DNA from: CAISIP01 sp031367285
GTDB lineage: Bacteria > Pseudomonadota > Gammaproteobacteria > Burkholderiales > Burkholderiaceae_C
Assembly (NCBI GenBank): GCA_031367285.1
Contig: JANLPN010000336.1
Span: 1 to 64,000, forward strand
DNA length: 64,000 nt
Direction: 5' to 3'
Shown here: positions 10,085-18,275 of the stretch, in pieces
How positions within the stretch are numbered: position 1 is the stretch's first letter
Layout: every line of letters begins with the position of its first letter
Made by a program: the position numbers and the translations under genes
Notes under the pieces: generated by a model
The model's database searches: none
What the model was told of the DNA's origin: nothing
What the model saw: the letters and a program-made list of their open reading frames with translations, nothing else

Positions 10085-10132
10085 TTTTTTTCCGAGAAGG
10101 GCATCGCTGCACGCCGCGATCCAGAGAGGTGG

Positions 10133-10648
10133 TCATCGGGGCGGCAAACCAACAGGATCCATTTCTTCGTCCTCGATGTCACCGGTTGCATCAATCTCAT
10201 CGTGCCATCGTTTGAGCCAGGCTTGAATCTCTCGTCCCAATTCTTCCGAGTCGATTCGCGGTGCGTGTCCAGCGTCCGCGAGCAAACACTCGACCCCGGA
10301 AAAATGCAGGGCGGTTACCCCTTCCAATGTGGCGATCAAGTGCTGCCGGAGCGCATGGGAAATGCCATGCTCCCGTGCATGATCAACAAGTGCGCGCAAG
10401 CGCTCGATATCCCGTTGGTAGCGTCGCCGCGTCGCTTGCCGGTCCGCCGTGGCATCGCCAAGCACAGGTAACACGACCAGTTCTTCAATTTTGCACCGCA
10501 GCTCCAGGGCAAGGAAAAGTTTGCGTTGCACAAGTTCGTTGTTCCCCGGCTGCGCACGGCGCCACGCGTCAAACAGGGTGTCTATCGTCTGGTGCATTTG
10601 CACCAGCAGGCTGCGGGCATCGCCCGCTTCGGCGGTCTGGGTGATCAT
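10133..10648 (-). CDS. Hemerythrin-like helical bundle protein
   Basis: A 171-residue all-helical soluble protein. The pattern (MHQTIDTLFDAW near residue 18, then a long helix with LRCKIEELVVLPVL near residue 45, then two more helices) resembles hemerythrin/HHE cation-binding domains, but several expected His ligands are replaced, so iron binding is doubtful. ATG at 10648 follows AAGGAG at good spacing. On the minus strand TCCTACAC lies about 100 bp upstream, matching the first half of the promoter motif seen nearby, though the second half is not at the usual spacing. Function unknown. Confidence 0.65.
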   Translation of the reverse strand: MITQTAEAGDARSLLVQMHQTIDTLFDAWRRAQPGNNELVQRKLFLALELRCKIEELVVLPVLGDATADRQATRRRYQRDIERLRALVDHAREHGISHALRQHLIATLEGVTALHFSGVECLLADAGHAPRIDSEELGREIQAWLKRWHDEIDATGDIEDEEMDPVGLPPR

Positions 10649-10905
10649 GTGCGACTCCTTGCTCTCCGACAGCCGCCATTGGCTGCGGGAAACCTGATGC
10701 TGCCGCAGCCCTGCCTGTCTGTGCAGGGGCATTCTTGCCGGGTTGGTGTAGGACTGCATCCCCGCACAAGCCCGTAACGGCGCTGTCTGACAGGTCGTGG
10801 CGATGTACTCCGATGGGCTACGCGTCCTCGATGACTAGGATTGATTACGTGCTGGATCGCACGATCGAGCTGTTCCACATTTACCCAACCCAACCGGAGA
10901 TTTCC

Positions 10906-11145
10906 ATGAAACAAGCTACCTCTACCGAAAAAATACAAGGCGAAGGCGACTACGAGGCCAACCGCCGGTACACCGAATCCGCAAGCGCGTTCGCAAAGTC
11001 GGGCAAGGTTGCCGAGGCGGCGCGCAAAGCCGAACCAGTTACGGAAAGCGAGAAGCAAGAGTTGCAGCGCGCGGAACGCGTCGGCGCCGCACATTCCAAA
11101 GGCGAGGACCCCGCTCCGCAACATGCGCCGGCACTCAAACCGTAA
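10906..11145 (+). CDS. Small conserved hydrophilic protein
   Basis: 79 residues, very hydrophilic and probably unstructured or helical. The core GDYEANRRYTESASAFAKSG followed by KVAEAARKA is, from memory, a recurrent pattern in small proteobacterial proteins found beside stress genes; no function is established. ATG at 10906 follows GGAG. The next gene on the same strand begins 86 bp downstream. The 5' region (10649-10905) is AT-poor and shows no clear sigma-70 promoter. Confidence 0.7.
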   Translation: MKQATSTEKIQGEGDYEANRRYTESASAFAKSGKVAEAARKAEPVTESEKQELQRAERVGAAHSKGEDPAPQHAPALKP

Positions 11146-11230
11146 TGCGCCCAATGTTCGCCAGCGCACAGAAAGCCGCCGCCGATGCAGTTACGCTGCG
11201 TCCTGCTTCTTAAATTTCAAAGGAATTCCC

Positions 11231-11479
11231 ATGAAGACTATCTTGCTTAACGTTGCCGTGCTCTGCACCTTGGCCCTCGCCGCCTGTGATCGAAACCCTA
11301 CCGTGGTCAATGTGCCCACGCCGGTAGCCGTGCCCGGCCCCGCCGGAGCGACTGGAGCAACGGGTGCAGCCGGAGGCACCGGGGCCACTGGCAGCACCGG
11401 AGACACGGGTGCAACCGGCAAGTCCGGCACCGGCACCACGGTGATCATTACGCCGCCCGCGCCAGCGGCATCGAACTGA
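11231..11479 (+). CDS. Collagen-like lipoprotein
   Basis: An 82-residue exported protein. It has a lipoprotein signal peptide ending TLALAAC, a short Pro/Val linker, 11 uninterrupted Gly-X-Y triplets (mostly GAT/GST/GDT) and a Pro/Ala-rich tail. Threonine in the Y position is common in bacterial collagen-like proteins. With only 11 triplets it may form a short triple helix or act as a flexible spacer. ATG follows AAAGGA. Next on the same strand is a tiny DUF3309 membrane protein. Confidence 0.85.
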   Translation: MKTILLNVAVLCTLALAACDRNPTVVNVPTPVAVPGPAGATGATGAAGGTGATGSTGDTGATGKSGTGTTVIITPPAPAASN

Positions 11480-11510
11480 GCATGCGCCAACTATTTAAAG
11501 GGAGACTGTC

Positions 11511-11669
11511 ATGAGTTTAGGAACCATACTGTTGATCGTGCTGGTGCTGATGCTGATCGGCGCGCTGCCTACCTGGGGCCACAGCAGTAGCTGGGGTTAT
11601 GGGCCAAGCGGAGGCTTGGGGCTGGTTGTCATCATCATCATCGTATTGCTGCTGACAGGTCGGCTCTGA
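11511..11669 (+). CDS. DUF3309 small membrane protein
   Basis: A 52-residue protein with two hydrophobic segments (residues 3-20 and 35-50) joined by a Trp/Ser/Gly loop (TWGHSSSWGYGPSGG). This matches the DUF3309 family of very small membrane proteins of unknown function. ATG follows GGGAGA in an AT-rich context. It lies 31 bp after the collagen-like lipoprotein and 34 bp before the next lipoprotein gene, so a short operon is likely. Confidence 0.85.
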   Translation: MSLGTILLIVLVLMLIGALPTWGHSSSWGYGPSGGLGLVVIIIIVLLLTGRL

Positions 11670-11703
11670 CGGCAGGGCGCCAGCGTCAGGCGTTAATGGG
11701 CCC

Positions 11704-13026
11704 ATGTCCGTGTACCAGCTTGCCAGAGTCCTTCTGATTGCCGGGATGGCCACGGCACTCGCCGCCTGCGGCGAAGTGGCACGGTTGCCGGTATCCGCCG
11801 GCACCGGCCCACAACCCGCTTTGCCGGCGCCACGGATCACTTTGATCCCTACCGTCAACATCGCACCCGCAATTGGCTGGGCGCAGGGTGCCGTCCCGAT
11901 TGCCGCCGCCGGAACACAGGTCAGGGCGTTTGCCAGCGGGCTGGACCATCCCAGATGGCTGTACGTGTTGCCCAATGGCGATGTGCTCGTGGCGGAGACC
12001 AACGCCCCGCCAAAACCGCAAGACGGCCAGGGCATCAAGGGCTGGATCATGCGTCTCGTAATGAAGCGCGCCGGTGCCGGTGTGCCGAGCGCCAACCGCA
12101 TCACGCTGTTGCGCGACACCGATGGCGATGGAGTTGCGGACGTCCGATCCGTCCTGCTCGAAGGTCTGAATTCACCGTTCGGCATGGCGCTGGTGGGCAA
12201 CGACTTGTTCGTCGCCAACTCGGACGCCGTGCTGCGTTTCCCTTACGCCACCGGCGATACACATATCCAGGACCGCGGCAGGAAGGTGGTGGACCTGCCG
12301 GCCGGGCCTATCAACCACCACTGGACCAAGAGCCTGATCGCGAGCCCGGACGGATCCCGTCTCTACGTGACGGTGGGCTCCAACAGCAACGTCGCCGAAC
12401 GCGGCATGGCGGTGGAAGCCGGCCGCGCCGCGATCTGGGAAGTGGACGGCAAAAGCGGCGCGCACCGCATATTTGCATCCGGCCTGCGCAACGCCAATGG
12501 CATGGCCTGGGAGCCGGCGAGCGCGGCTTTGTGGACGGTAGTGAACGAACGTGATGAGTTGGGCAGCGACCTGGTGCCCGACTACATGACCTCGGTACAA
12601 GACGGCGGCTTCTACGGCTGGCCCTACAGCTATTACGGCCGGCATGTGGACGAACGCGTCCAGCCGCAACAGCCCGAACTGGTGGCTTCGGCCATCACAC
12701 CCGATTACGCGCTGGGACCGCATACCGCTTCACTGGGGCTGGCATCGTCAGCGGGTACCAGTTTGCCGCAGGCATTTGCCAACGGCATGTTTGTCGGGCA
12801 ACACGGCTCCTGGAACCGCCAACCGCACAGCGGCTACAAGGTAATTTTCGTGCCGTTCATGGGTGGCAAGCCGGTAGGCGAACCGGTCGATGTGCTGGCT
12901 GGGTTTTTAAGCAGCGAAGGCAAGGCCTTCGGTCGGCCGGTCGGTGTGGCGCTCGACAAACAGGGCGCGCTGCTGGTGGCCGACGACGTGGGCAATGTGG
13001 TCTGGCGCGTGTCGGCGCGGCGTTAA
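11704..13026 (+). CDS. Sorbosone dehydrogenase-family (PQQ-type) beta-propeller lipoprotein
   Basis: A 440-residue secreted protein with lipobox TALAAC. The fold is a six-bladed beta-propeller of the glucose/sorbosone dehydrogenase family: LDHPRWLYVLPNGDVLVAET opens it, followed by DTDGDGVAD (a calcium-binding-like loop), GLNSPFGMAL, GLRNANGMAW and NERDELGSDLVPDY. Family members oxidise aldoses or L-sorbosone with PQQ, but many homologues have no demonstrated activity. It probably acts in the periplasm, anchored to a membrane. DUF2177 follows after 9 bp. Confidence 0.87.
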   Translation: MSVYQLARVLLIAGMATALAACGEVARLPVSAGTGPQPALPAPRITLIPTVNIAPAIGWAQGAVPIAAAGTQVRAFASGLDHPRWLYVLPNGDVLVAETNAPPKPQDGQGIKGWIMRLVMKRAGAGVPSANRITLLRDTDGDGVADVRSVLLEGLNSPFGMALVGNDLFVANSDAVLRFPYATGDTHIQDRGRKVVDLPAGPINHHWTKSLIASPDGSRLYVTVGSNSNVAERGMAVEAGRAAIWEVDGKSGAHRIFASGLRNANGMAWEPASAALWTVVNERDELGSDLVPDYMTSVQDGGFYGWPYSYYGRHVDERVQPQQPELVASAITPDYALGPHTASLGLASSAGTSLPQAFANGMFVGQHGSWNRQPHSGYKVIFVPFMGGKPVGEPVDVLAGFLSSEGKAFGRPVGVALDKQGALLVADDVGNVVWRVSARR

Positions 13027-13035
13027 CATGCCGCA

Positions 13036-13443
13036 ATGACCAAGTATTTCACCGCCTACGCGGCCACCCTTGTTGTGATGGTGGCGCTCGACATGATCTG
13101 GCTCGGGGCCATTGCCAAATCGTTCTACCAGCAGGGCATAGGCCACTTGATGGCCGAGCGGCCCAACATCCCGGTGGCGGTACTGTTTTATGCCGTTTAC
13201 GCGCTGGGCCTGGTGGTGTTCGCTGTGGCCCCCGGTGGGTCCACGGCGGGTTGGAGCAAGACACTGGCGCTGGGCGCGCTGTTCGGGTTTTTCGCCTATG
13301 CCACCTACGACCTGACCAACCTGGCCACGCTCAAGAACTGGCCGGCCGGTGTGGCGTTGCTGGACATCGCCTGGGGCAGTCTGGTCAGTGCGGTTTCGGT
13401 GGCGGCGGGCAAGGCGGCGCTGGACCGGTTGAGCGCCGCTTAG
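13036..13443 (+). CDS. DUF2177 family membrane protein
   Basis: 135 residues with four hydrophobic segments. The family signature is visible in ALDMIWLGAIAKSFYQ near residue 17 and ATYDLTNLATLKNWP near residue 94. Function unknown. It starts 9 bp after the propeller lipoprotein and is probably co-transcribed with it. The following 52 bp carry the operator-like array of the CopG-type gene. Confidence 0.88.
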   Translation: MTKYFTAYAATLVVMVALDMIWLGAIAKSFYQQGIGHLMAERPNIPVAVLFYAVYALGLVVFAVAPGGSTAGWSKTLALGALFGFFAYATYDLTNLATLKNWPAGVALLDIAWGSLVSAVSVAAGKAALDRLSAA

Positions 13444-13452
13444 GGTTCAATA

Positions 13453-13492
13453 ACCATCCCCTTACCATCTTATTGGATGGTGTTAGGATGGT
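13453..13492. promoter_or_regulatory. Four-half-site operator in front of the CopG-type gene
   Basis: Four copies of one 6-7 bp half-site begin at 13453 (ACCATCC), 13464 (ACCATC), 13475 (GGATGGT) and 13486 (GGATGGT). They are spaced exactly 11 bp apart, the first two inverted relative to the last two. The array ends 3 bp before the start codon of the ribbon-helix-helix gene. One helical turn of spacing is what a cooperatively bound ribbon-helix-helix repressor needs, so autoregulation is likely. Confidence 0.6.
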
Positions 13493-13495
13493 GAC

Positions 13496-13921
13496 ATGCA
13501 GCAAAAAAACCTGGCCACCGCGCCCAAACCCAAACTCGCGGACTCCGAAAAAATCACCGTCAACCTGGGTTTTGTCGACTTGGGCCAGATCGATCTGCTA
13601 GTGGCCGAAGGTTTCTACGGCAACCGTACCGACTTCATCCGCACCGCCATCCGTAACCAGCTGGGCGGACATTCAGAGGCCGTCAAACAGGTGGTGGCGC
13701 GCAAGATGCTGGTACTTGGGCTGCAGCATTTCAGTGCCGACGACCTGCGCGCGTTGAAGCAGACCAAACAAAAATTGGACGTTCGTGTGCTGGGCTTGGC
13801 CAGCATTGCCCACGACGTAACACCCGAGCTGGCCTTGGCCACCATCGCTTCGCTGGAGGTGCTGGGCAGCTTGCAGGCCAGTCCCGCCGTCAAGGCTGCG
13901 CTGGCCGGCCGCGTGCGCTGA
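13496..13921 (+). CDS. CopG-type ribbon-helix-helix regulator
   Basis: A 141-residue protein. The N-terminal ~55 residues fit a ribbon-helix-helix DNA-binding fold (EKITVNLGFVDLGQIDLLV, then GFYGNRTDFIRTAIRNQL). The remaining 85 residues are helical and may be a ligand or multimerisation part. The gene lies directly upstream of the PHB depolymerase on the same strand, 40 bp apart, so it may control polyhydroxyalkanoate breakdown. The start codon sits immediately after a four-half-site operator, consistent with autorepression, and there is no separate Shine-Dalgarno sequence. Confidence 0.8.
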   Translation: MQQKNLATAPKPKLADSEKITVNLGFVDLGQIDLLVAEGFYGNRTDFIRTAIRNQLGGHSEAVKQVVARKMLVLGLQHFSADDLRALKQTKQKLDVRVLGLASIAHDVTPELALATIASLEVLGSLQASPAVKAALAGRVR

Positions 13922-13961
13922 CTTTTTGCCGGCGCAGCAATATTCACCAACGAAGGACAGC

Positions 13962-15176
13962 ATGAAAGATACTTACAAGAAAACGCCGGGCCGCTCCCAA
14001 GTTTTCTTGCACCCCCTCGGGGGGCCTGGCGAAGCCAGGGCTGGGGGCGCTCTGAGGCAGCTGATGCTGGAGGCCACGCGGCTCACGCGGTCGGGCCGCT
14101 TGGGCGAGGCCACTGCGGTCATCCAGCGTGCGTTGCGTGGTGGGGCGGCTTCGGTCCGGCAGCCCGCTCCAACGGCAACACCGGCAAGCGGCAAGGAAGC
14201 TGCCGGCGGGACCGCGGCAAGTGACGCCAAATCGCCGGCCGAATCGCTGGTCCTGGACGGCTGCGTGTTTGAGGTGGATACACCCGCGCCCGCCGCGGCC
14301 ACGGTGGATACAGGGCAATTCATCCATGGCTCACACACCCATGCAGCGCTCACCCGCCACTACAAACTCTACATCCCACCCGGCGCCAATGGCCGGGCAC
14401 TGCCGTTGGTGGTGATGTTGCATGGCTGTACGCAAGACCCGGACGACTTTGCCACCGGCACCGGCATGAACGAACGCGCACGGGCGCAGGGATTTTTTGT
14501 GTTGTACCCGGCACAGTCGCAGGACGCCAACCCGTCGCGTTGCTGGAACTGGTTCAAGCACAACCACCAGCGCCGCGCCGGTGGGGAAGCGGCCTTGCTG
14601 GCCAGCATGGCACAGGCTGTGGCCATGCAGTACGGCATGGACGCGCGCCGCGTCTACGTCGCTGGCCTCTCCGCGGGTGGGGCCATGGCCGCCATCGTGG
14701 CCAACGTGTTCCCCGAGGTTTTTGCCGCGGTGGGCATTCATTCGGGGCTGGCCCAAGGCGCCGCTGGCACCATGGTCGAAGCGCTCGCGGCAATGAAGAG
14801 CGGCGGCGCGGGCCGGGTGACGGCGCCCGCCCACGCAAGCGTGCCTACCATCGTATTCCACGGAGACCAGGACCAGACAGTCCACCCGCGTAATGGTGAG
14901 CAGGTGATCGCCGCTGCCGTGCAGGGTACTGTTGAGCAAGGCAGCACTCGTGTGGAGCACGGTGTATCCAGTCTGGGGCGGCGTTACACCCGTACCGTAC
15001 ACCAGGATGCGCTTGACAGGGCGGTAGCCGAGCACTGGCTTGTGCACGGCGCGGGCCACGCGTGGTCGGGCGGGCAGGCGCATGGTTCCTACACCGACCC
15101 CAAGGGCCCCAATGCAACGGACGAAATGCTGCGCTTCTTTCTGGGGTCTGGCGACCGGCTGAGTCAGAACAGGTAG
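13962..15176 (+). CDS. Extracellular-type PHB depolymerase (esterase, LpqC-like)
   Basis: A 404-residue alpha/beta hydrolase of the short-chain-length PHB depolymerase/feruloyl esterase group. The lipase box GLSAGG carries the nucleophile Ser, HGDQDQTV the acid, and HGAGHAWSGG the catalytic His; the oxyanion region is VVMLHGCTQDPDDFA. No signal peptide is evident. Residues ~8-27 are encoded by a dispersed repeat (13985-14039), so the true N-terminus may have been altered by its insertion. ATG follows AAGGA. It hydrolyses poly-3-hydroxybutyrate or related esters; the substrate is not proven. Confidence 0.85.
   Translation: MKDTYKKTPGRSQVFLHPLGGPGEARAGGALRQLMLEATRLTRSGRLGEATAVIQRALRGGAASVRQPAPTATPASGKEAAGGTAASDAKSPAESLVLDGCVFEVDTPAPAAATVDTGQFIHGSHTHAALTRHYKLYIPPGANGRALPLVVMLHGCTQDPDDFATGTGMNERARAQGFFVLYPAQSQDANPSRCWNWFKHNHQRRAGGEAALLASMAQAVAMQYGMDARRVYVAGLSAGGAMAAIVANVFPEVFAAVGIHSGLAQGAAGTMVEALAAMKSGGAGRVTAPAHASVPTIVFHGDQDQTVHPRNGEQVIAAAVQGTVEQGSTRVEHGVSSLGRRYTRTVHQDALDRAVAEHWLVHGAGHAWSGGQAHGSYTDPKGPNATDEMLRFFLGSGDRLSQNR
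13985..14039 (+). repeat. Dispersed repeat with two hairpins inside the depolymerase 5' end
   Basis: The segment contains GGGCCGCTCCCAAG (shared with the 62-bp repeat at 27287), then TTTTCTTGCA, a CCCCC-TCG-GGGGG hairpin and a second hairpin CCTGGC-GAA-GCCAGG. Its first 41 bp match 10043-10084 in reverse orientation. It is read in frame as codons of the depolymerase. Confidence 0.6.
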
Positions 15177-15295
15177 GCGACGGGAAGCTGTTGCGTCAGG
15201 GCCGTGACCGGATTGTCCACACGCCCTGGGTCGGCCCCACGTGCCATACACGCCAAAACGGCGCTGCCAAGGCCGTGGCGCGTTAATATCTCTCC

Positions 15296-16357
15296 ATGAA
15301 CATTCCCACTGAGCCCATCGGAAGTATTCCACGCCCGCTCGCGCTTTTGGATTCGATTGAGCGCACCGGACACCATGAAGACCCAGCTCTGGATGCCATG
15401 TATGAAGCTGCCGTCAAAGATACGGTAGAACGCTTCGAGGCTACCGGCTCTCCGGTCATTACCGACGGCGAGCAGCGCAAGTACCACAATTTCTGGACCT
15501 ATTGCGTACATGGTCTGCGCAATACCGCACCGGACGGTTTCAAGATTCCGTTCGCAGCGGGGCACACGCGCCGCATGCCCCGCCTGACCGCCGGCCCGTT
15601 TCGCTACAAGCGTTATGCCGACAGCTTCATGGACGTGGCAATGCGGTATTCAAGCCTGCCTGTAAAACAAGCCGTGATTTCCCCGTCGGCGATGAGTCTG
15701 ATGTATCCGGCTGAGGGCTTGCCCGACTATTCGCGGGAAGAATTTATCGATGACTTGCTGCGAGAGCATGAAACCGAAGTGCGGCGCTGTCTGCAAAAGG
15801 GTGCCCACAAGGTCCAGATAGATTTTACGGAGGGTCGTCTTGCCATGAAAATAGACCCTTCGGGCGCCTTGCTGCACAGTTTCATCGATCTGAATAACCT
15901 GGCCTTGTCACGCTTCTCGCCATCTGACCGGCAGCGTATTGGCATACACACCTGTCCGGGCGGAGACCGTGACTCCACCCACAGCGCCGACGTGGATTAC
16001 GAAGAACTGCTGCCAAGCCTGTTTCAATTGAAGGCTGGCAACTTTTACGTGGCGTTGGCGGGTGAACCGGACCGCGAGCGGGTGCTGCGGATTATCCGGC
16101 GGCACAGATTGCCGGAGCAGCGAATTTTTGTCGGCGTGGTGGCGCCCATCAATGCCCGGGTTGAAACTCCCGAGGAGGTCCGGGACAGCATTCTGCGCGC
16201 CGCCGAGTATATTCCGCTGGAAAACTTGGGCACTACGGATGATTGCGGCTTTTCGCCATTTTGCGACGACAGGTCAACCAGCCGCGATACGGCATTCGCC
16301 AAGATTCATTCCAGGATCAAGGGCACGGTGCTTGCTACGGACTTATTGAGTGCGTGA
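15296..16357 (+). CDS. Cobalamin-independent methionine synthase-like protein (MetE C-terminal type)
   Basis: A 353-residue TIM-barrel protein resembling the catalytic half of MetE. Recognisable zinc-ligand candidates are the His and Cys in GIHTCPGG and the later Cys in TTDDCGFSPF. Stand-alone proteins of this group transfer methyl groups from diverse donors to thiols; the substrates here are unknown. There is no strong ribosome site before 15296. Its TGA stop forms part of TGATATG, the left direct repeat of the insertion-like element that separates it from the hybrid kinase. Confidence 0.85.
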   Translation: MNIPTEPIGSIPRPLALLDSIERTGHHEDPALDAMYEAAVKDTVERFEATGSPVITDGEQRKYHNFWTYCVHGLRNTAPDGFKIPFAAGHTRRMPRLTAGPFRYKRYADSFMDVAMRYSSLPVKQAVISPSAMSLMYPAEGLPDYSREEFIDDLLREHETEVRRCLQKGAHKVQIDFTEGRLAMKIDPSGALLHSFIDLNNLALSRFSPSDRQRIGIHTCPGGDRDSTHSADVDYEELLPSLFQLKAGNFYVALAGEPDRERVLRIIRRHRLPEQRIFVGVVAPINARVETPEEVRDSILRAAEYIPLENLGTTDDCGFSPFCDDRSTSRDTAFAKIHSRIKGTVLATDLLSA

Positions 16358-16440
16358 TATGAAACTGCCCCAAGCTCACTTCGTTCGCGGCCCCCGAGGG
16401 GCGCTCAGTACCTTAGCAATGGCCGGGCGGTACTGATATG
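16355..16440 (+). repeat. Insertion-like element flanked by TGATATG direct repeats
   Basis: TGATATG occurs at 16355-16361 (containing the upstream stop codon) and again at 16434-16440 (containing the downstream ATG). The 79-bp step between them holds CCCCAAGCTCACTTCGTTCGC at its left end and an inverted repeat CAGTACC/GGTACTG (16406-16412, 16429-16435) at its right end. Both ends recur at 58560-58706. Removing the element would leave a close stop/start junction. Confidence 0.65.
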
Positions 16441-18150
16441 GCCGACGAAGATGAAGAGATAAAGGACGTAGCGCTTCGCAATGCGTCCAGCATATTGAAG
16501 GCCCGGCGGCGCGCCGAGCAGGACCTATTGCTCGCGAACAGCGCGCTTGAGCGCAAGTCGGAAGAACTCGCGCGTTCGCTGGCAATGATGAAGGCAACGC
16601 TTGATTCAGCCACCGATGGCATTCTGGTGATCGATGGCGACCTTCAGGTCACGACCTTTAACCAGAAATTCACCGAGATGTGGCGCTTGCCCGAAAGCCT
16701 CCTGCAAACGCAGGACCACGTCGCGATAACCGACATGATCGCCGCGAATTTCGCCAACGCCGACGAATACACGCGGCGTGTCGGGGATATCTACCGCGGG
16801 GCGGCGCCCACCTCTTTCGATGTGCTGACCCTTTCCGACGGACGGGTCATAGAGCGCCAGTCGCAGCAGCAGATGATCGACGGCCGTGTGGTGGGTCGTG
16901 TCTGGAACTTTCGCGACGTCAGCGCCCAGCGCAAGGCGGAAGAGGAACGAAAGGGACTGCTGGAGAGCGAACGCAGCGCCCGCAACCTGGCTGAGCGCAT
17001 GAGCGCTCTCAAGGACGATTTCCTGTCCACGCTGTCCCACGAGCTGCGCACGCCGCTGAGTGCCATCATGGGTTGGACCCAGATCCTGCGCCGTGGAACC
17101 AATACGCCTGAAGACCTGCAGAAAGGCCTGGACACCATTGAGCGCAATTCAAGGCTGCAGGTCCAGCTGATTGACGACCTGCTGGATATGAACCGCATTG
17201 CTTCGGGCAAGGTGAGGCTGGACATTCAGCCGGTCGCTCCCATCGTGTTCATTGAGGCCGCGCTGCAAACGGCGCGGCCCGCTGCCGAGGCCAAAGGTGT
17301 ACGTGTTGAGCGCATGCTTGACCCTTCAGTCGGACCGATACCTGGTGATCCGAGCCGCTTGCAGCAGGTGATGAGCAATCTGTTGTCCAACGCCATCAAG
17401 TTCACGCCGCGCGGTGGCAAAGTGCAGGTGTTTCTGGCTCGCGTCGATTCCCACGTGGAAATCACGGTCGCCGACAGCGGCATTGGCATCAAGCCTGACT
17501 TCGTGGCGCATGTCTTTGAGCGTTTTCGCCAGGCCGACGCGTCCACGACCCGAAAATACGGTGGGCTGGGTCTTGGTTTGGCCATAGTGAAGAACCTAGT
17601 GGAGTTGCATGGCGGCAGTGTGCGGGCGGCGAGTGCCGGCGTGGACAAGGGTGCCAGCTTTTGTGTGCACCTGCCCGTTCCGCTGGTTCAGGGCTATGCC
17701 ACGGATGAGGACCGCCGGCATCCTCGCGCCTATGTGCCGCTTGCAACGCCCTTCGCTGCGCTGGATTTGTCGGGGCTCACCATACTCGTAGTTGACGACG
17801 ACGCCGATGGACGTGAATTGGTCCGCCGCGTGCTGGTTGAATGCCAGGCTGAAGTTCTGGTGGCCGCAAACGCGGCCGAGGCAATAGGAGTGGTTGAATC
17901 GGTTCGACCGGATGTGATGATCAGTGACATCGGGATGCCGGAGGTGGACGGCTTCGAATTGCTCAGGCGGATTCGTGCGCTCGGGCAGGAGCGGGGGGGC
18001 CGTGTGCCAGCGATTGCGCTCACTGCTTTTGCGCGCTCGCAGGACCGCACGCAAGCGTTGCATGCGGGTTTCGCCGCACATTTGACCAAGCCTGTTGAAT
18101 CTCCGGAATTGCTCGCCACGGTGGCCAGCGTGGCTGGACGCACTGGTTGA
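16438..18150 (+). CDS. Hybrid sensor histidine kinase (PAS-HisKA-HATPase-receiver)
   Basis: A 570-residue cytoplasmic kinase without membrane segments. It has an N-terminal coiled coil (residues ~15-50), a PAS domain (55-170), HisKA with phospho-acceptor His201 in LSHELRTPLS, HATPase_c with N box SNLLSNAIKFT and G boxes DSGIGI and GLGLGLA, then a receiver with acidic pair VVDDD, phospho-Asp497 in SDIGMPEVDG and Lys in LTKPVE. The start codon directly abuts the repeat element at 16355-16440, whose GGGCGG may serve as a weak ribosome site. It is the first gene of the signalling island. Confidence 0.93.
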   Translation: MADEDEEIKDVALRNASSILKARRRAEQDLLLANSALERKSEELARSLAMMKATLDSATDGILVIDGDLQVTTFNQKFTEMWRLPESLLQTQDHVAITDMIAANFANADEYTRRVGDIYRGAAPTSFDVLTLSDGRVIERQSQQQMIDGRVVGRVWNFRDVSAQRKAEEERKGLLESERSARNLAERMSALKDDFLSTLSHELRTPLSAIMGWTQILRRGTNTPEDLQKGLDTIERNSRLQVQLIDDLLDMNRIASGKVRLDIQPVAPIVFIEAALQTARPAAEAKGVRVERMLDPSVGPIPGDPSRLQQVMSNLLSNAIKFTPRGGKVQVFLARVDSHVEITVADSGIGIKPDFVAHVFERFRQADASTTRKYGGLGLGLAIVKNLVELHGGSVRAASAGVDKGASFCVHLPVPLVQGYATDEDRRHPRAYVPLATPFAALDLSGLTILVVDDDADGRELVRRVLVECQAEVLVAANAAEAIGVVESVRPDVMISDIGMPEVDGFELLRRIRALGQERGGRVPAIALTAFARSQDRTQALHAGFAAHLTKPVESPELLATVASVAGRTG

Positions 18151-18191
18151 CGCCTGGTGTCGGGCGGCCGTGCGTTGACCTGACGGCGCCG

Positions 18192-18220
18192 TCCTACGCG
18201 CCTTTCGCACAATTGCCGAC
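18192..18220 (+). promoter_or_regulatory. TCCTACGC-N16-CCGAC motif upstream of the alpha/beta hydrolase
   Basis: TCCTACGC at 18192-18199 is followed after 16 bases by CCGAC at 18216-18220, 55 bp before the hydrolase ATG. Identical spacing and orientation to the copies at 9151 and 35166. Confidence 0.45.
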
Positions 18221-18275
18221 AGCCGACGGTTGGTTTCCACGGGATCATCCAATCACGAAACTTCTGGTGATTTCG

